A stretch of 64,000 nt of DNA from Paracraurococcus lichenis (GCF_030657435.1 NZ_JAUTWS010000012.1:124001-188000), one strand, 5' to 3'. Positions 50,826 to 61,487 are shown, numbered from the stretch's first letter. The notes: generated from the sequence alone by a model not told the origin. Program-made: numbers and translations.

Positions 50826-53390
50826 ATGGACGACCTGCTCGCCGATTTCCTGACCGAGACGAATGAGGGCCTGGTCGTGCTGGACGCGGCGCTGGTGCGG
50901 CTGGAACGCGCGCCCGGGGACAAGGCGACCCTCTCCGAGGTCTTCCGCATCGTCCATACCATCAAGGGCACCTGCGGCTTCCTCGGCCTGCCGCGGCTGG
51001 AGGCGGTGGCGCATGCCGGGGAGAACCTGCTGGGACGCTGGCGCGACGGCGCGCTGCCGGTGACGCAGGCGGGCATCTCGCTCATCCTCGCGGCGCTGGA
51101 CCGGATTCGCGCCATCGTCGCGGGGCTGGAGGCGGCGGGCGCCGAGCCCGCCGGCGAGGATGCGCCGCTGATCGCCCGGCTGAACGCCGCGGCCGAGGGG
51201 GCTGCCGCGGAGGTTCCTGAGCCGCCGGCCGAGGCCGGGCCGGACCCAGAGCCCGCGCCGGATCCGGCGATCACCGCCGCGCCCGCGCCGGAGGCGGCCC
51301 GTCCCGCCGCGGCCGCCGAGGGCGAGGCGCCCGCGGCCGGCGGCGCGGCGCCGCCCCAGACCATCCGCGTCTCGGTCGATGTGCTCGAGGACCTGATGAT
51401 GCTGGTCTCCGAGCTGGTGCTGACCCGCAACCAGCTCCTCCAGCTCGCCCGCAGCCAGGCCGACAGTGCCTTCTCCGTGCCGTTGCAGCGGCTGTCGCAC
51501 ATCACCACCGATCTGCAGGAGGGGGTGATGAAGACGCGCATGCAGCCGATCGGCAATGCCTGGGCGAAGCTGCCGCGCCTCGTCCGCGACCTCGGCGTCG
51601 AACTGGGCAAGCGGATCGCGCTCGAGATGCGCGGCGCCGAGACCGAGCTCGACCGCCAGGTGCTCGAGCTCATCAAGGACCCGCTGACCCATATGGTGCG
51701 CAACAGTGCCGACCACGGACTCGAGCGGCCGGAGGACCGGCTGCGCGCCGGCAAGCCCGAGGCCGGCCGCATCATGCTGAACGCCCGGCACGAGGGCGGG
51801 CACATCATCATCGAGATCGGCGATGACGGCCGCGGCCTGAACGCCGAGCGCATCCGGCAGAAGGTCGTCGCCCAGGGCCTCGCGACAGAGGCCGAGGTGG
51901 CGAACATGCCGGAGCGGGAGATCCACCGCTTCATCTTCCGCCCGGGCTTCTCCACCGCCGCCGCCGTCACCGCCGTCTCCGGCCGCGGGGTCGGGATGGA
52001 CGTGGTCAAGACCAACATGGAGCGGATCGGCGGCACCATCGACATCCGCAGCCGCGAGGGCGCTGGCACCACCTTCGTCATCAAGATCCCGCTGACGCTC
52101 GCCATCGTCTCCGCCCTGATCGTCGAGGCGGGCGGCGAGCGCTTCGCCATCCCGCAGATCGGCGTGGTCGAGCTGGTGCGGGTCGGCGGGGAGGGCGCGG
52201 CGCAGCTCGAGCGCATCAAGGACGCGCCGGTGCTCCGGCTGCGCGACCGGCTGCTGCCGCTGGTCAACCTCGCCGGCGTGCTGCAGCTCGCGCCGAAGGC
52301 GGAGGAAGCCAGCGGCTTCGTCGTCGTCACCCAGGTCGGCAGCCATGTCTTCGGCATCATCGTCGACCGGGTCTTTGACACCGAGGAGATCGTGGTCAAG
52401 CCGGTGGCGCCGATCCTGCGCCACGTGACGATGTTCGGCGGCAATACCATCCTCGGCGATGGCAGCGTCATCATGATCCTCGACCCGAACGGGATCGCGC
52501 GCGCCACCGGCCTCGGCACCGAGGGCGGGGAGGCCGAGCCCGAGCGCGACGCGGCGCGGCCCTCCCACCTGCTGCGCTCCGATGCGGCGACCGCCCTGCT
52601 GCTGTTCCGCGCCGGCGACGCGGCGCCGAAGGCGGTCCCCCTCGGCCTCGTCGCGCGGCTCGAGGTGGTGGAGCGCGACCGCATCGAGGTGGTGGGCGGC
52701 CGGCCGCTGGTGCAGTACCGCGGCCAGCTCATGCCGCTGGTGCCGCTCTCCGGCCACTGGGAGGCCGCTGGCGCGCCGGAGCAGCAGCCGGTGCTGGTCT
52801 TCAGCGACGGCGACCGCGCCATGGGGCTGATGGTCGACGAGATCCTCGACGTGGTCGAGGCGCGGCTGACGGTGGACGGCGCCGGCGAGCGGCCGGGCTA
52901 TCTCGGCAGCGTGGTGGTCGCGGGCAAGGTGACGGAGCTGCTCGACACCGCCTGGTGGCTGCGGCAGGCCGGGGAGGACTGGTTCGGCGCGGCGCCGAAG
53001 GCGACCGCCCGCCCGCGCCGCGTCCTGCTGGTGGAGGACAGCGCCTTCTTCCGCAACATGGTCGTCCCGGCGCTGGGCGCCGCCGGCTATGTCGTGACCG
53101 CCGTCTCGGATGCCGAGGAGGCGCTGCGCCTGCGCGATGGCGGCGCCGGCTTCGATGCCATCCTGTCCGACATCACCATGCCGGGCATGGACGGCTTCGC
53201 GCTCGCCCGCGCCCTGCGGCAGGACGGGCCCTGGCGCGACCTGCCGCTGATCGCGCTGACCGGCCGCGCCGCGCCGGAGGATGTCGAGCACGGCCGCGCC
53301 GCCGGCTTCACGGACTACGTGGCGAAGTTCGACCGCGCGGCGCTGCTGGCGAGCCTGGCGCAGTGCCTGGCGGTGCAGGTCGCGGCCTGA
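50826..53390 (+). CDS. cheA: Chemotaxis histidine kinase CheA with two CheW-like domains and a receiver
   Basis: An 854-residue protein. Hpt domain 1-110 with phosphorylated His44 (RIVHTIKGTCGFLG); Ala/Pro linker at 125-175 in place of a P2 domain; dimerisation helices 185-240; ATPase 245-430 (MVRNSADHGLE, IGDDGRGL, SGRGVGMDVVK); a CheW-like domain about 440-570; a second one about 580-715 (DDRAMGLMVDEILDVVEA region); and a receiver 730-850 (LLVEDSAFF, Asp in ILSDITMPGMDG). Most CheA proteins have one CheW domain and no receiver. It phosphorylates CheY and CheB downstream. Confidence 0.95.
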   Translation: MDDLLADFLTETNEGLVVLDAALVRLERAPGDKATLSEVFRIVHTIKGTCGFLGLPRLEAVAHAGENLLGRWRDGALPVTQAGISLILAALDRIRAIVAGLEAAGAEPAGEDAPLIARLNAAAEGAAAEVPEPPAEAGPDPEPAPDPAITAAPAPEAARPAAAAEGEAPAAGGAAPPQTIRVSVDVLEDLMMLVSELVLTRNQLLQLARSQADSAFSVPLQRLSHITTDLQEGVMKTRMQPIGNAWAKLPRLVRDLGVELGKRIALEMRGAETELDRQVLELIKDPLTHMVRNSADHGLERPEDRLRAGKPEAGRIMLNARHEGGHIIIEIGDDGRGLNAERIRQKVVAQGLATEAEVANMPEREIHRFIFRPGFSTAAAVTAVSGRGVGMDVVKTNMERIGGTIDIRSREGAGTTFVIKIPLTLAIVSALIVEAGGERFAIPQIGVVELVRVGGEGAAQLERIKDAPVLRLRDRLLPLVNLAGVLQLAPKAEEASGFVVVTQVGSHVFGIIVDRVFDTEEIVVKPVAPILRHVTMFGGNTILGDGSVIMILDPNGIARATGLGTEGGEAEPERDAARPSHLLRSDAATALLLFRAGDAAPKAVPLGLVARLEVVERDRIEVVGGRPLVQYRGQLMPLVPLSGHWEAAGAPEQQPVLVFSDGDRAMGLMVDEILDVVEARLTVDGAGERPGYLGSVVVAGKVTELLDTAWWLRQAGEDWFGAAPKATARPRRVLLVEDSAFFRNMVVPALGAAGYVVTAVSDAEEALRLRDGGAGFDAILSDITMPGMDGFALARALRQDGPWRDLPLIALTGRAAPEDVEHGRAAGFTDYVAKFDRAALLASLAQCLAVQVAA

Positions 53391-53409
53391 GCGGGCGGGA
53401 GGAGGAGCG

Positions 53410-53897
53410 ATGCAGCAGCAATCCATGGCCGCCGCGGCACGGGCGCCGCTGGCCGCGATGCGCAACCCGGCCGAGGCGGCGGAGGAGGTCTTCCTGACGC
53501 TGACCGTCGCCGGCCAGCTCTGCGGCGTGCCGGTCCTGGCCGTGCGCGACGTGCTGGGGGTGCAGGCAATCACCCGGATCCCGCTGGCCCCGCCCGAGGT
53601 GGCGGGCAGCCTGAACCTGCGCGGCCGGATCGTGACCGCGATCGACCTGCGCCGCCGGCTCGGCCTGCCGCCGCGCGAGACGGGCGGCGCCATGAGCGTG
53701 GTGGTGGAGCGCGACGGCGAGCTCTACTCCCTCCTGGTCGACGAGATGGGGGAGGTCCTGCCGCTCGCCCGCGCCGAGCGCGCGCCGAACCCGCCGACCC
53801 TCGACCCGCTGTGGCGGGAGGTCTCGCGCGGCGTGCACCGCATGGGCGACAGGCTGCTGATCCTGCTCGATGTCGAGCAGGTGCTGGCGATCGGCGC

Positions 53898-53901
<4 letters not shown>
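53410..53901 (+). CDS. cheW: Chemotaxis coupling protein CheW
   Basis: A 163-residue adaptor linking chemoreceptors to CheA. The CheW fold covers about 25-160: LTLTVAGQLCGVPVLAVRDV, PEVAGSLNLRGRIVTAIDLR, SVVVERDGELYSLLVDEMGE. GGAGGAG precedes the ATG at 53410. It overlaps cheY by four bases. Confidence 0.94.
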
Positions 53902-54292
<391 letters not shown>

Positions 54293-54296
<4 letters not shown>

Positions 54297-55378
54297 GCGG
54301 GTCGGCCACGCCCGTCCGCGTCATGCTCTGCGACGACAGCGCGACGGTGCGCGCCGCCATGGCACGGCTGCTGGAGGCCGATCCGGGCATCCGCATCGTC
54401 GCCCGCGTCGCCAATGGGCAAGAGGCGGTGGCGACGCTCGCCGGCCTGCCCGCGGCGCTGCGGCCGCAGGTGGTCCTGCTCGACCTCGAGATGCCGGTGA
54501 TGGACGGCATGACGGCGCTGCCGCTGCTGCTGCGCCAGGTGCCGCGGCCGGCCGTCATCGTCGCCAGCGCGCTGACCCAGCGCGGCGCGGCGGCGGCGAT
54601 GGCGGCGCTGCGGGCGGGCGCGGCGGACTACATCCCGAAGCCGGGCGCGGCGGGGGGCGGGCTGAACGACCCGGCCTTCCGGGCGGAGGTGCTGGCGAAG
54701 GTCAAGGGTTGGGCCCGCATGGGCGCCGCTCCGACGGCCGCGCGCCCGGTCGCGGCGGCGCGCCCGCTGGCGATCCTGCCCGGCCGCGGGGTGCGGGCCA
54801 TCGGCCTCGGCTGCTCGACCGGCGGGCCGCAGGCGCTCGCCGCCTTCGTGCAGGCGCTGGCCCGGCCGCTTCCGGTGCCGCTGCTGGCGGTGCAGCACAT
54901 GCCGGCCGGCTTCACCGCCATGCTGGCGGACCATCTGGACCGGCTCGGCCGGCTACCCTGCGCCGAGGCGCGGGACGGCGAGGCGCTGCGGCCCGGCCGG
55001 CTCTACCTGGCGCCGGGCAATCGCCACCTGCTGGCGGAGGCCGCGGCAGGCGGGCTCGTCGCGCGGCTCTCCGACGCGCCGCCCGAGAATTTCTGCCGCC
55101 CCGCGGTCGATCCGATGCTGCGCAGCCTGGTCGCGGCCTGCGGCGGGGCGGTGCTGGCGGTGATCCTGACCGGGATGGGGCATGACGGCCTCGCCGGCTG
55201 TCGGGCGGTCGCCGCCGCGGGCGGCACGGTGCTGGCGCAGGACGAGGCGAGTTCGGTGGTCTGGGGCATGCCCGGCGCGGTGGCGAAGGCAGGGCTCGCC
55301 CGCGCGCTGCTGCCGCCGGCGGCGCTGGCCGAGCAGGTACAGGCGCTCACCGCCGGCCGGGCGGGAGCCGTGGCATGA
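54293..55378 (+). CDS. cheB: Protein-glutamate methylesterase CheB
   Basis: A 361-residue enzyme removing methyl groups from chemoreceptors. N-terminal receiver (MLCDDSATV, Asp in VVLLDLEMPVMDG); C-terminal esterase with the triad Ser in GLGCSTGGPQAL, His in VQHMPAGF and Asp in LTGMGHDGLAG. GTG start overlapping cheY by four bases. Pairs with cheR immediately downstream for adaptation. Confidence 0.96.
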
Positions 55379-56202
55379 ACCGCGACAGCTTCGCCTTCAT
55401 CGCCGGGCTGGTGAAGGGGCGCTCCGGCCTCGTCCTCAATGCCGACCAGGGCTACATGCTGGAGACCCGGCTCGGCCCCCTGCTGAAGCGGGAAGGGCTG
55501 GCGGGCATCGATGCCCTGGCGCTGCGGCTGCGCGATCCGCGCGCGACCGCCCTGGCCGAGGCGGTGACGGAGGCGCTGACCACCAACGAGAGCAGCTTCT
55601 TCCGCGACGGCAGGCCCTTCGAGCACCTGCGCAAGGTCCTGCCCGACATCGCGCATGCCCGGCCGCCCTCCGCGCCGATCCGCATCTGGTCGGCCGCCTG
55701 CTCCACGGGGCAGGAGGCCTATTCGATCGCCATGATCCTGGCCGAGATCGCGCCGCAGATGGGCGGGCGGCGGGCCGAGATCCTCGGCACCGACATCGCG
55801 CAGGAGGTGCTGGCGCGCGCCCGGGAGGGCATCTACAGCCAGTTCGAGGTGCAGCGCGGCCTCCCGGCGCGGCTGCTGGTGCGGCATTTCGCTCAGGACG
55901 CCGGGCGCTGGCGCATCGCGCCGGCCCTTCGGGCGATGACGCGGTTCGAGCGGTGGAACCTGCTCGCGGACCTCAGGCCGCTCGGCCGCTTCGACGTCAT
56001 CTTCTGCCGCAACGTGCTGATCTATTTCGACGCGCCGACCAAGTCGCGGGTGCTGGAGGCGCTGGCCGGGCAGCTCGCCCCCGACGGGGTCCTCTACCTC
56101 GGCGGGGCGGAGACGGTGCTGGGCCTGACCGCGCGGCTGGCGCCGGTGGCGGGCGAGCGCGGGGTCTACGAGCAGGCAAGGCCCGCCGCGATGGCCGGTT
56201 GA
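55375..56202 (+). CDS. cheR: Chemoreceptor methyltransferase CheR
   Basis: A 275-residue SAM-dependent enzyme methylating receptor glutamates. N-terminal helical domain (GRSGLVLNADQGYMLETRLG), TNESSFFRDGRPFEHL near 68, SAM motif IWSAACSTGQEAYSIAM near 103, LGTDIAQEVLARAREGIYS near 138 and FDVIFCRNVLIYFD near 205. Last gene of the che operon; no chemoreceptor gene is in the window. Confidence 0.96.
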   Translation: MNRDSFAFIAGLVKGRSGLVLNADQGYMLETRLGPLLKREGLAGIDALALRLRDPRATALAEAVTEALTTNESSFFRDGRPFEHLRKVLPDIAHARPPSAPIRIWSAACSTGQEAYSIAMILAEIAPQMGGRRAEILGTDIAQEVLARAREGIYSQFEVQRGLPARLLVRHFAQDAGRWRIAPALRAMTRFERWNLLADLRPLGRFDVIFCRNVLIYFDAPTKSRVLEALAGQLAPDGVLYLGGAETVLGLTARLAPVAGERGVYEQARPAAMAG

Positions 56203-56301
56203 GCGGTCCGGCGAGGCGGCCGGGGCAACCAGGGCATGGTCAGGCCGGCGGCATCGGCCTCCCCGGGCCACCCGGCGCGGCGCCGGGCGGCCCCGCCCCG
56301 A

Positions 56302-57039
<738 letters not shown>

Positions 57040-57124
57040 CTTGGATGCTCCACACGTGATGCGTGCAAAAACTAGCATCATTGCGTGGGAAGTGAAGGAG
57101 AAATTCATCCCTGAGTTGTATCAT

Positions 57125-57149
57125 TTTCCGAGACTGATCGCTTCGGAAA
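57125..57149. promoter_or_regulatory. Inverted repeat in the ctrA/fliI intergenic region
   Basis: TTTCCGA (57125-57131) and TCGGAAA (57143-57149) with 11 bases between, ending one base before the first possible fliI ATG at 57151. Dyads like this bind dimeric regulators; as RNA it would fold just ahead of or over the fliI start. Confidence 0.45.
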
Positions 57150-57150
57150 G

Positions 57151-58530
57151 ATGAAGAATTCCGCTGAGCCTGCTGAAGCCATGGTGAATCAGGCAGCCCG
57201 CCGGTTCCGTGCGGCGGCAGCGGCGCTCGGCCGGCTGCCGCGCCTCGGCCTGCACGGCCAGGTCGTGGTGGTGGGCGGCGTCGCATTTTCCGTCGAAGGT
57301 CTCAGGACTTGGCTGCATCTCGGCGCGCGGCTGGAGGTGCAGACGCCCGATGGCGCGGCCGTGGCGGGGGAGGTGGTGGCGCTGCGCGACGGCCTTGCCA
57401 CCGCGCTCGCCTTCGGCCCGCTGGACGGCATCGGCCCCGGCCAGCCCGTCGCGCTCGCCCCGCCGGCATGCCTCGCGGTGGATGAGAGTTGGCTGGGGCG
57501 GGTGCTCGATCCGCTCGGGCGGCCGCTCGACGGGCGCGGGCCGCTGCGGCCGGGCCAGGCGCCTCGGCCGCTGCGCGCCACGCCGCCGCCGGCGGGGCGG
57601 CGGGCGCGGCTCGGGCCGCGGCTCGATCTCGGCGTGCGGGTGCTGGATGCCTTTGCCACCTGCCGGCGTGGCCAGCGCCTCGGCCTCTTCGCCGCCTCGG
57701 GCGTCGGCAAGTCCACCCTGCTGGCCATGCTGGCCGCCGACGCGGATTGCGACGTCGCCGTGCTGGGCCTGGTCGGGGAGCGGGGGCGGGAGTTGCGCGA
57801 GTTCCTCGAGGACGACCTGGGCCCGGAAGGGCTGGCGCGCTCGGTCGTCGTCTGCGCCACCTCCGACAGCCCGGCGCTGCTGCGGCGGGAGGCGGCCTAT
57901 GCCGCCATGACCGTCGCCGAGCATTTCGCCGCGCAAGGAAAGCAGGTGCTGCTGCTGATGGACAGCGTCACCCGCTTCGCCATGGCGCTGCGGGAGATCG
58001 GGCTGGCGGCGGGGGAGCCGCCGGCGACCCGCGGCTATACGCCCGGCGTCTTCGCCGAACTGCCGCGGCTGCTGGAGCGCGCCGGGCCGCGGGAGGAAGG
58101 CAATCCGGGCGCCGTCACCGGCCTCTTCACCGTGCTGGTCGAGGGCGACGACCATGACGAGCCGGTGGCGGATGCGGTGCGCGGCATCCTCGACGGGCAT
58201 GTCGTGCTGGACCGGAGGATCGGGGAGGGCGGGCGCTACCCCGCCGTCGACGTGCTGCGCAGCCTGTCGCGCACCGTGCCCGGCTGCCTTTCGGAGGCCG
58301 AGCGGGCGCTGATGCTGCGTGCCCGCCGCATCCTGGCGCTGCAGGCCGAGATGGCGGACCTGGTGCGCCTCGGCGCCTATCGCGCCGGGACGGATCCGGC
58401 GGTGGACGAGGCGCTGCGGCTCGGCCCGCGGATCGAGGCCGTGCTGGCGCAAGGCAAGGGCGAGCGTGGCACGGTGGAGGAGGCCTTCGCGGCCCTCGCC
58501 CGGGCCATGGAGGCGCCGGATGGCGCGTGA
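57151..58530 (+). CDS. fliI: Flagellum-specific ATP synthase FliI
   Basis: A 459-residue AAA-type ATPase of the flagellar export apparatus. Walker A LFAASGVGKSTLLAML near 184, VLGLVGERGRELREF near 208, Walker B VLLLMDSVTRFAMALREIGL near 268, SFVTVLVEG-like GLFTVLVEGDDHDEPVADA near 325 and HVVLDRRIGEGGRYPAVDVL are all conserved in FliI. The first ATG (57151) has a poor Shine-Dalgarno position; ATG 57181 (MVNQAARR) would put the inverted repeat 57125-57149 in the leader. Overlaps fliJ by 11 bases. Confidence 0.94.
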   Translation: MKNSAEPAEAMVNQAARRFRAAAAALGRLPRLGLHGQVVVVGGVAFSVEGLRTWLHLGARLEVQTPDGAAVAGEVVALRDGLATALAFGPLDGIGPGQPVALAPPACLAVDESWLGRVLDPLGRPLDGRGPLRPGQAPRPLRATPPPAGRRARLGPRLDLGVRVLDAFATCRRGQRLGLFAASGVGKSTLLAMLAADADCDVAVLGLVGERGRELREFLEDDLGPEGLARSVVVCATSDSPALLRREAAYAAMTVAEHFAAQGKQVLLLMDSVTRFAMALREIGLAAGEPPATRGYTPGVFAELPRLLERAGPREEGNPGAVTGLFTVLVEGDDHDEPVADAVRGILDGHVVLDRRIGEGGRYPAVDVLRSLSRTVPGCLSEAERALMLRARRILALQAEMADLVRLGAYRAGTDPAVDEALRLGPRIEAVLAQGKGERGTVEEAFAALARAMEAPDGA

Positions 58531-58918
58531 CGCGCTGGCCGCACTGGCGCGGCTGCGGCGGCTGGAGACGGAGGCGGCGCGGCGGCGTGTCGGGCAGCAG
58601 GCGGCGCAGGCCGTGGCGGCGGAGGCGCGGCTGGACGGGGCCGCGGCGGCGCTGCGGGCGGAGCACGAGTCCGGCGCCGAGGCCTGGCGCGTCTGGCTGG
58701 CGCGTGGCCTGGCGGAGCGCGACCGCGCCCGCCTGGCGCGCGAGCATGCCGAGGCGCGGCTGCAAGAGGCGCAGGGCGGCCTCGCCGCAACCCGCGCCGC
58801 CGAGCGTGCGGTGGAGGCATTGCGGGAGCGCCGCGCGGCCGAGGCGCGGCGGGCGGCGCGGCGGCGCGAGCAGGCGCTGCTGGACGACGCCGCGCGCCGG
58901 CCGCGGCCCGATCCGTAA
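58520..58918 (+). CDS. fliJ: Flagellar export chaperone FliJ-like protein
   Basis: A 132-residue all-helical Ala/Arg/Glu-rich protein predicted to form an antiparallel coiled coil, the FliJ architecture (MARDALAALARLRRLETEAA, then a long second helix). FliJ is weakly conserved in sequence, so the call relies on the coiled coil, the size and the 11-base overlap with fliI. Confidence 0.78.
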   Translation: MARDALAALARLRRLETEAARRRVGQQAAQAVAAEARLDGAAAALRAEHESGAEAWRVWLARGLAERDRARLAREHAEARLQEAQGGLAATRAAERAVEALRERRAAEARRAARRREQALLDDAARRPRPDP

Positions 58919-58982
58919 CGCCTGCATGCCACGACAGGGGGCCGTTGTGCGTTACCCCTGCGACGCAACGGAGATCGCGGCC

Positions 58983-59288
58983 ATGCGGGACGGATGGAGC
59001 GGCGGGCGGTGGGTGGTCCTGGCCATGGCGCTGGCCTTGCCGGCCTGGGCGCAGCAGCAGCCGGCACCGGGGGAGGCGCCGCCGGCGCGGATCGGCCCGG
59101 TCTGGGACGGCCGCGAACACCAGCCGAACCCGGCCGAGATCGAGGCCCGGTCCCGCGCGCTCGGCATCGGCGAGCCGCGGCGGCAGGACCGGGACGCGCA
59201 GGACGTGGACAAGCTCTACCGCGACCTCACCGGCAGCAACCCGCAGGCGCCGCCGCGCGCGACCTCCCGCGACATGGACCGGCGATAG
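58983..59288 (+). CDS. Secreted hypothetical protein (101 aa)
   Basis: A 101-residue protein with a signal peptide (RWVVLAMALALPAWAQQQP, cleavage after AWA) and a polar mature part rich in Pro, Arg and Asp (PNPAEIEARSRALGIGEP, DVDKLYRDLTG). GGAG precedes ATG 58983. It follows fliIJ by 64 bases. Probably periplasmic; role unknown. Confidence 0.6.
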   Translation: MRDGWSGGRWVVLAMALALPAWAQQQPAPGEAPPARIGPVWDGREHQPNPAEIEARSRALGIGEPRRQDRDAQDVDKLYRDLTGSNPQAPPRATSRDMDRR

Positions 59289-59376
59289 GGGGCGCAGCCG
59301 AAGGCCCGGTCCGCAGGGCGGCGCTCGTCAGCCGCGGGCGCTCCCCGAGCCAGGGCCATGGGGCCGGGAGGGCTCG

Positions 59377-59414
59377 CCGCCCCGGGGCGGCCCCGCGAAG
59401 CGAGCCTCGCGGGG
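59377..59414. other. GC palindromes between convergent genes
   Basis: CCGCCCCGGGGCGG at 59377-59390 is a perfect palindrome, and CCCCGCGA (59391-59398)/TCGCGGGG (59407-59414) forms an adjacent 8-bp hairpin. They lie between the convergent gene ends at 59288 and 59443 and may terminate either transcript, without a U-run. Confidence 0.45.
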
Positions 59415-59442
59415 GCGCCGGAGGCGACGGCGACCGGCCCGG

Positions 59443-60552
59443 CTACTCCGCCGCCGGCGTCAGCACGCCGCGGCGGATCTGGTCGAGCTCGATGCTTTCG
59501 AAGAGCGCGCGGAAATTGCCCTCGCCGAAGCCCTGGTCGCCCTTGCGCTGGATCAGCTCGAAGAAGATCGGGCCGATGACCGTGCCGGTGAAGATCTGCA
59601 GCAGCCGCCCGCCCTCGGGCGTCGGCGCTCCGTCGGTCAGGATGCGGTTGCGCCGCAGCCGCCCGATCTCCTCCGTGCCGAGGTCCGGCATGCGCTTCGG
59701 CAGCAGCTCGTAATAGGTGTCCGGCGTGTCCATGAACGCGATGCCGGCCGCGCGCATCCCCTCGACGCTCGCAAAGATGTCCTGCGTGCCGAGGGCGATG
59801 TGCTGGATGCCCTCGCCGCCATAGGCCCGCAGATATTCCTCGATCTGCGACTTGTCGTCGCTGCTCTCGTTGATCGGGATGCGGATCTGGCCGCAGGGGG
59901 AGGTGAGGGCGCGGGACTTCAGGCCGGTCAGCTTGCCCTCGATGTCGAAGTAGCGGATTTCACGGAAGTTGAAGAGCTTCTCGTAGAACTGCCACCACAC
60001 ATCCATGCGGCCGCGATGGACGTTGTGGGTGAGGTGGTCGATGACCGTCAGGCCCTGGCCCACCGGACGCGGGTCGACGCCGTCAAGCCAGCGGAAATCC
60101 ACGTCGTAGATGCTGCCGCGCGGGCCGTACCGGTCCACGAAGTAGAGGAGCGACCCGCCGATGCCCTCGATCGCCGGGATGTTCAGCTCCATCGGGCCGA
60201 CCTTGCCCTCGACCGGCTTCGCGCCAAGGGCGACCGCGCGCCTGTAGGCCGCCGCGGCATCGGCCACGCGGAAGGCCATGGCGCAGGCGCTCGGCCCGTG
60301 CACGCGCTGGAAGGCGCTCGAGAAACTCTCGGGCTCCGCGTTCAGGATGAAGTTCACGTCGCCCTGGCGCCAGAGCGCGACCTGCTTGCTGCGATGCACC
60401 GCGACGCGCGCGAAGCCGAGCCTCGTAAAGAGCGCCTCGAGCGCCGGCAGGTCGGGGCCGGTGAACTCGACGAACTCGAAGCCGTCCGTCCCCATCGGGT
60501 TGGCCTCGGAGACGACGCCGGCATAGGGCGTGCGGTCGGGCGGGATGTCCAT
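59443..60552 (-). CDS. hppD: 4-hydroxyphenylpyruvate dioxygenase
   Basis: A 369-residue non-heme iron enzyme of the vicinal oxygen chelate fold, converting 4-hydroxyphenylpyruvate to homogentisate in tyrosine breakdown. The 2-His-1-Glu site is visible: His in VIDHLTHNVHRG near 175, His in EGIQHIALGTQDI near 255 and Glu in GPIFFELIQRKGDQGFGEGN near 330. Length is typical of bacterial HPPD. ATG at 60552. It follows phhA on the same strand, so the two convert Phe to homogentisate together with a transaminase encoded elsewhere. Confidence 0.97.
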   Translation of the reverse strand: MDIPPDRTPYAGVVSEANPMGTDGFEFVEFTGPDLPALEALFTRLGFARVAVHRSKQVALWRQGDVNFILNAEPESFSSAFQRVHGPSACAMAFRVADAAAAYRRAVALGAKPVEGKVGPMELNIPAIEGIGGSLLYFVDRYGPRGSIYDVDFRWLDGVDPRPVGQGLTVIDHLTHNVHRGRMDVWWQFYEKLFNFREIRYFDIEGKLTGLKSRALTSPCGQIRIPINESSDDKSQIEEYLRAYGGEGIQHIALGTQDIFASVEGMRAAGIAFMDTPDTYYELLPKRMPDLGTEEIGRLRRNRILTDGAPTPEGGRLLQIFTGTVIGPIFFELIQRKGDQGFGEGNFRALFESIELDQIRRGVLTPAAE

Positions 60553-60589
60553 GGACGCTGTGCTCCTCGGGTAGTGGGCTGGTGGCGGG

Positions 60590-61447
60590 CTATGCCATGG
60601 AGGTGCCGGCGGGCACGTCCATCGGGTCCCCGGCGCCAGGCGGGATGGGCTCGGCATCGCGCGCCTCGGCCAGCAGCGAGGGCAGGTCGCGCATGGCGCC
60701 GAACAGCTCGGCATAGCTCTCGATGACGAAGTAGGTCGGCTGCATCTCGTCGATGAGATAGTCGCTGCGCAGCACGCGGCGCGGATCGAAGCGCAGGCGG
60801 CGGGCGCGGCGGCTGGTGGTGGCATGCACCGTCTCGGCGGAGGAGCTGAGGATGCCGGCGCCATAGGCGCGGATGCCGCCGGCCTCGCGGATCAGGCCGA
60901 ACTCCACCATGTGCCAGTAGAAGCGGGCGAGCGGCTTCAAGGCGCCGATGCGCGCCGCCTGCTCGCCGAGCCGGCCATAGGCTTCCAGGACATCGGCGAA
61001 ATCGGGCTGGGTCAGCAGCGGCACATGGCCGAAGGCGTCGTGGAAGATGTCGGGCTCGACGATGTAGTCCAGCTCCTCCGGCCTGCGGATCCAGCGGGTG
61101 ACCGGGAAATGCCGCTCGGCGAGATGGCCGAAGAAGGCGCCGTCCGGGATCAGGCCGGGCACCGCCACCAGCGTCCAGCCGGTCGCGGTGCGGAGGCGGG
61201 AGGAGGTGAGGGCGAAGTCGGGGATGCCGCCGGCGAAGTCGAGCTGCCGCAACCCCTCCCGGAAGGCGGCGGCGGCATGCTGGGGCAGCAGCGCCGCCTG
61301 GCGGCGGTAGAGGGTCCGCCAGGTGCCATGATCGGCATCCGTGTAGTCGGCCCAGCGCTGCGGCAGGGTGAAGTCGGCCCGCGCCGCGGCGTAATCGCCG
61401 CGCAGCCCCTTGGGCAGGTCCCGGAGCTTCCCTTCCATGACGGCCAT
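60590..61447 (-). CDS. phhA: Phenylalanine 4-hydroxylase
   Basis: A 285-residue pterin-dependent monooxygenase making tyrosine from phenylalanine. The iron ligands His136 and His141 lie in EPDIFHDAFGHVPLL and Glu182 in FYWHMVEFGLI. PTYFVIESYAELF near 240 is also conserved. Bacterial single-domain form without a regulatory ACT domain. First gene of the phhA-hppD unit, divergent from the Lrp-type gene at 61552. Confidence 0.97.
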   Translation of the reverse strand: MAVMEGKLRDLPKGLRGDYAAARADFTLPQRWADYTDADHGTWRTLYRRQAALLPQHAAAAFREGLRQLDFAGGIPDFALTSSRLRTATGWTLVAVPGLIPDGAFFGHLAERHFPVTRWIRRPEELDYIVEPDIFHDAFGHVPLLTQPDFADVLEAYGRLGEQAARIGALKPLARFYWHMVEFGLIREAGGIRAYGAGILSSSAETVHATTSRRARRLRFDPRRVLRSDYLIDEMQPTYFVIESYAELFGAMRDLPSLLAEARDAEPIPPGAGDPMDVPAGTSMA

Positions 61448-61487
61448 CCCTCGTTGTGGACAAGAATGCCCGAGACCGGGGAGGGGT

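Noticed and set aside
50664..53693. A 1009-residue minus-strand frame opposite cheA
   Set aside because: Antisense shadow of cheA; His/Asp/Arg-rich without any motif, while cheA shows all kinase boxes.
57040..57150. Search for paired CtrA boxes (TTAA-N7-TTAA) upstream of ctrA and fliI
   Set aside because: No such pair is present in this interval.
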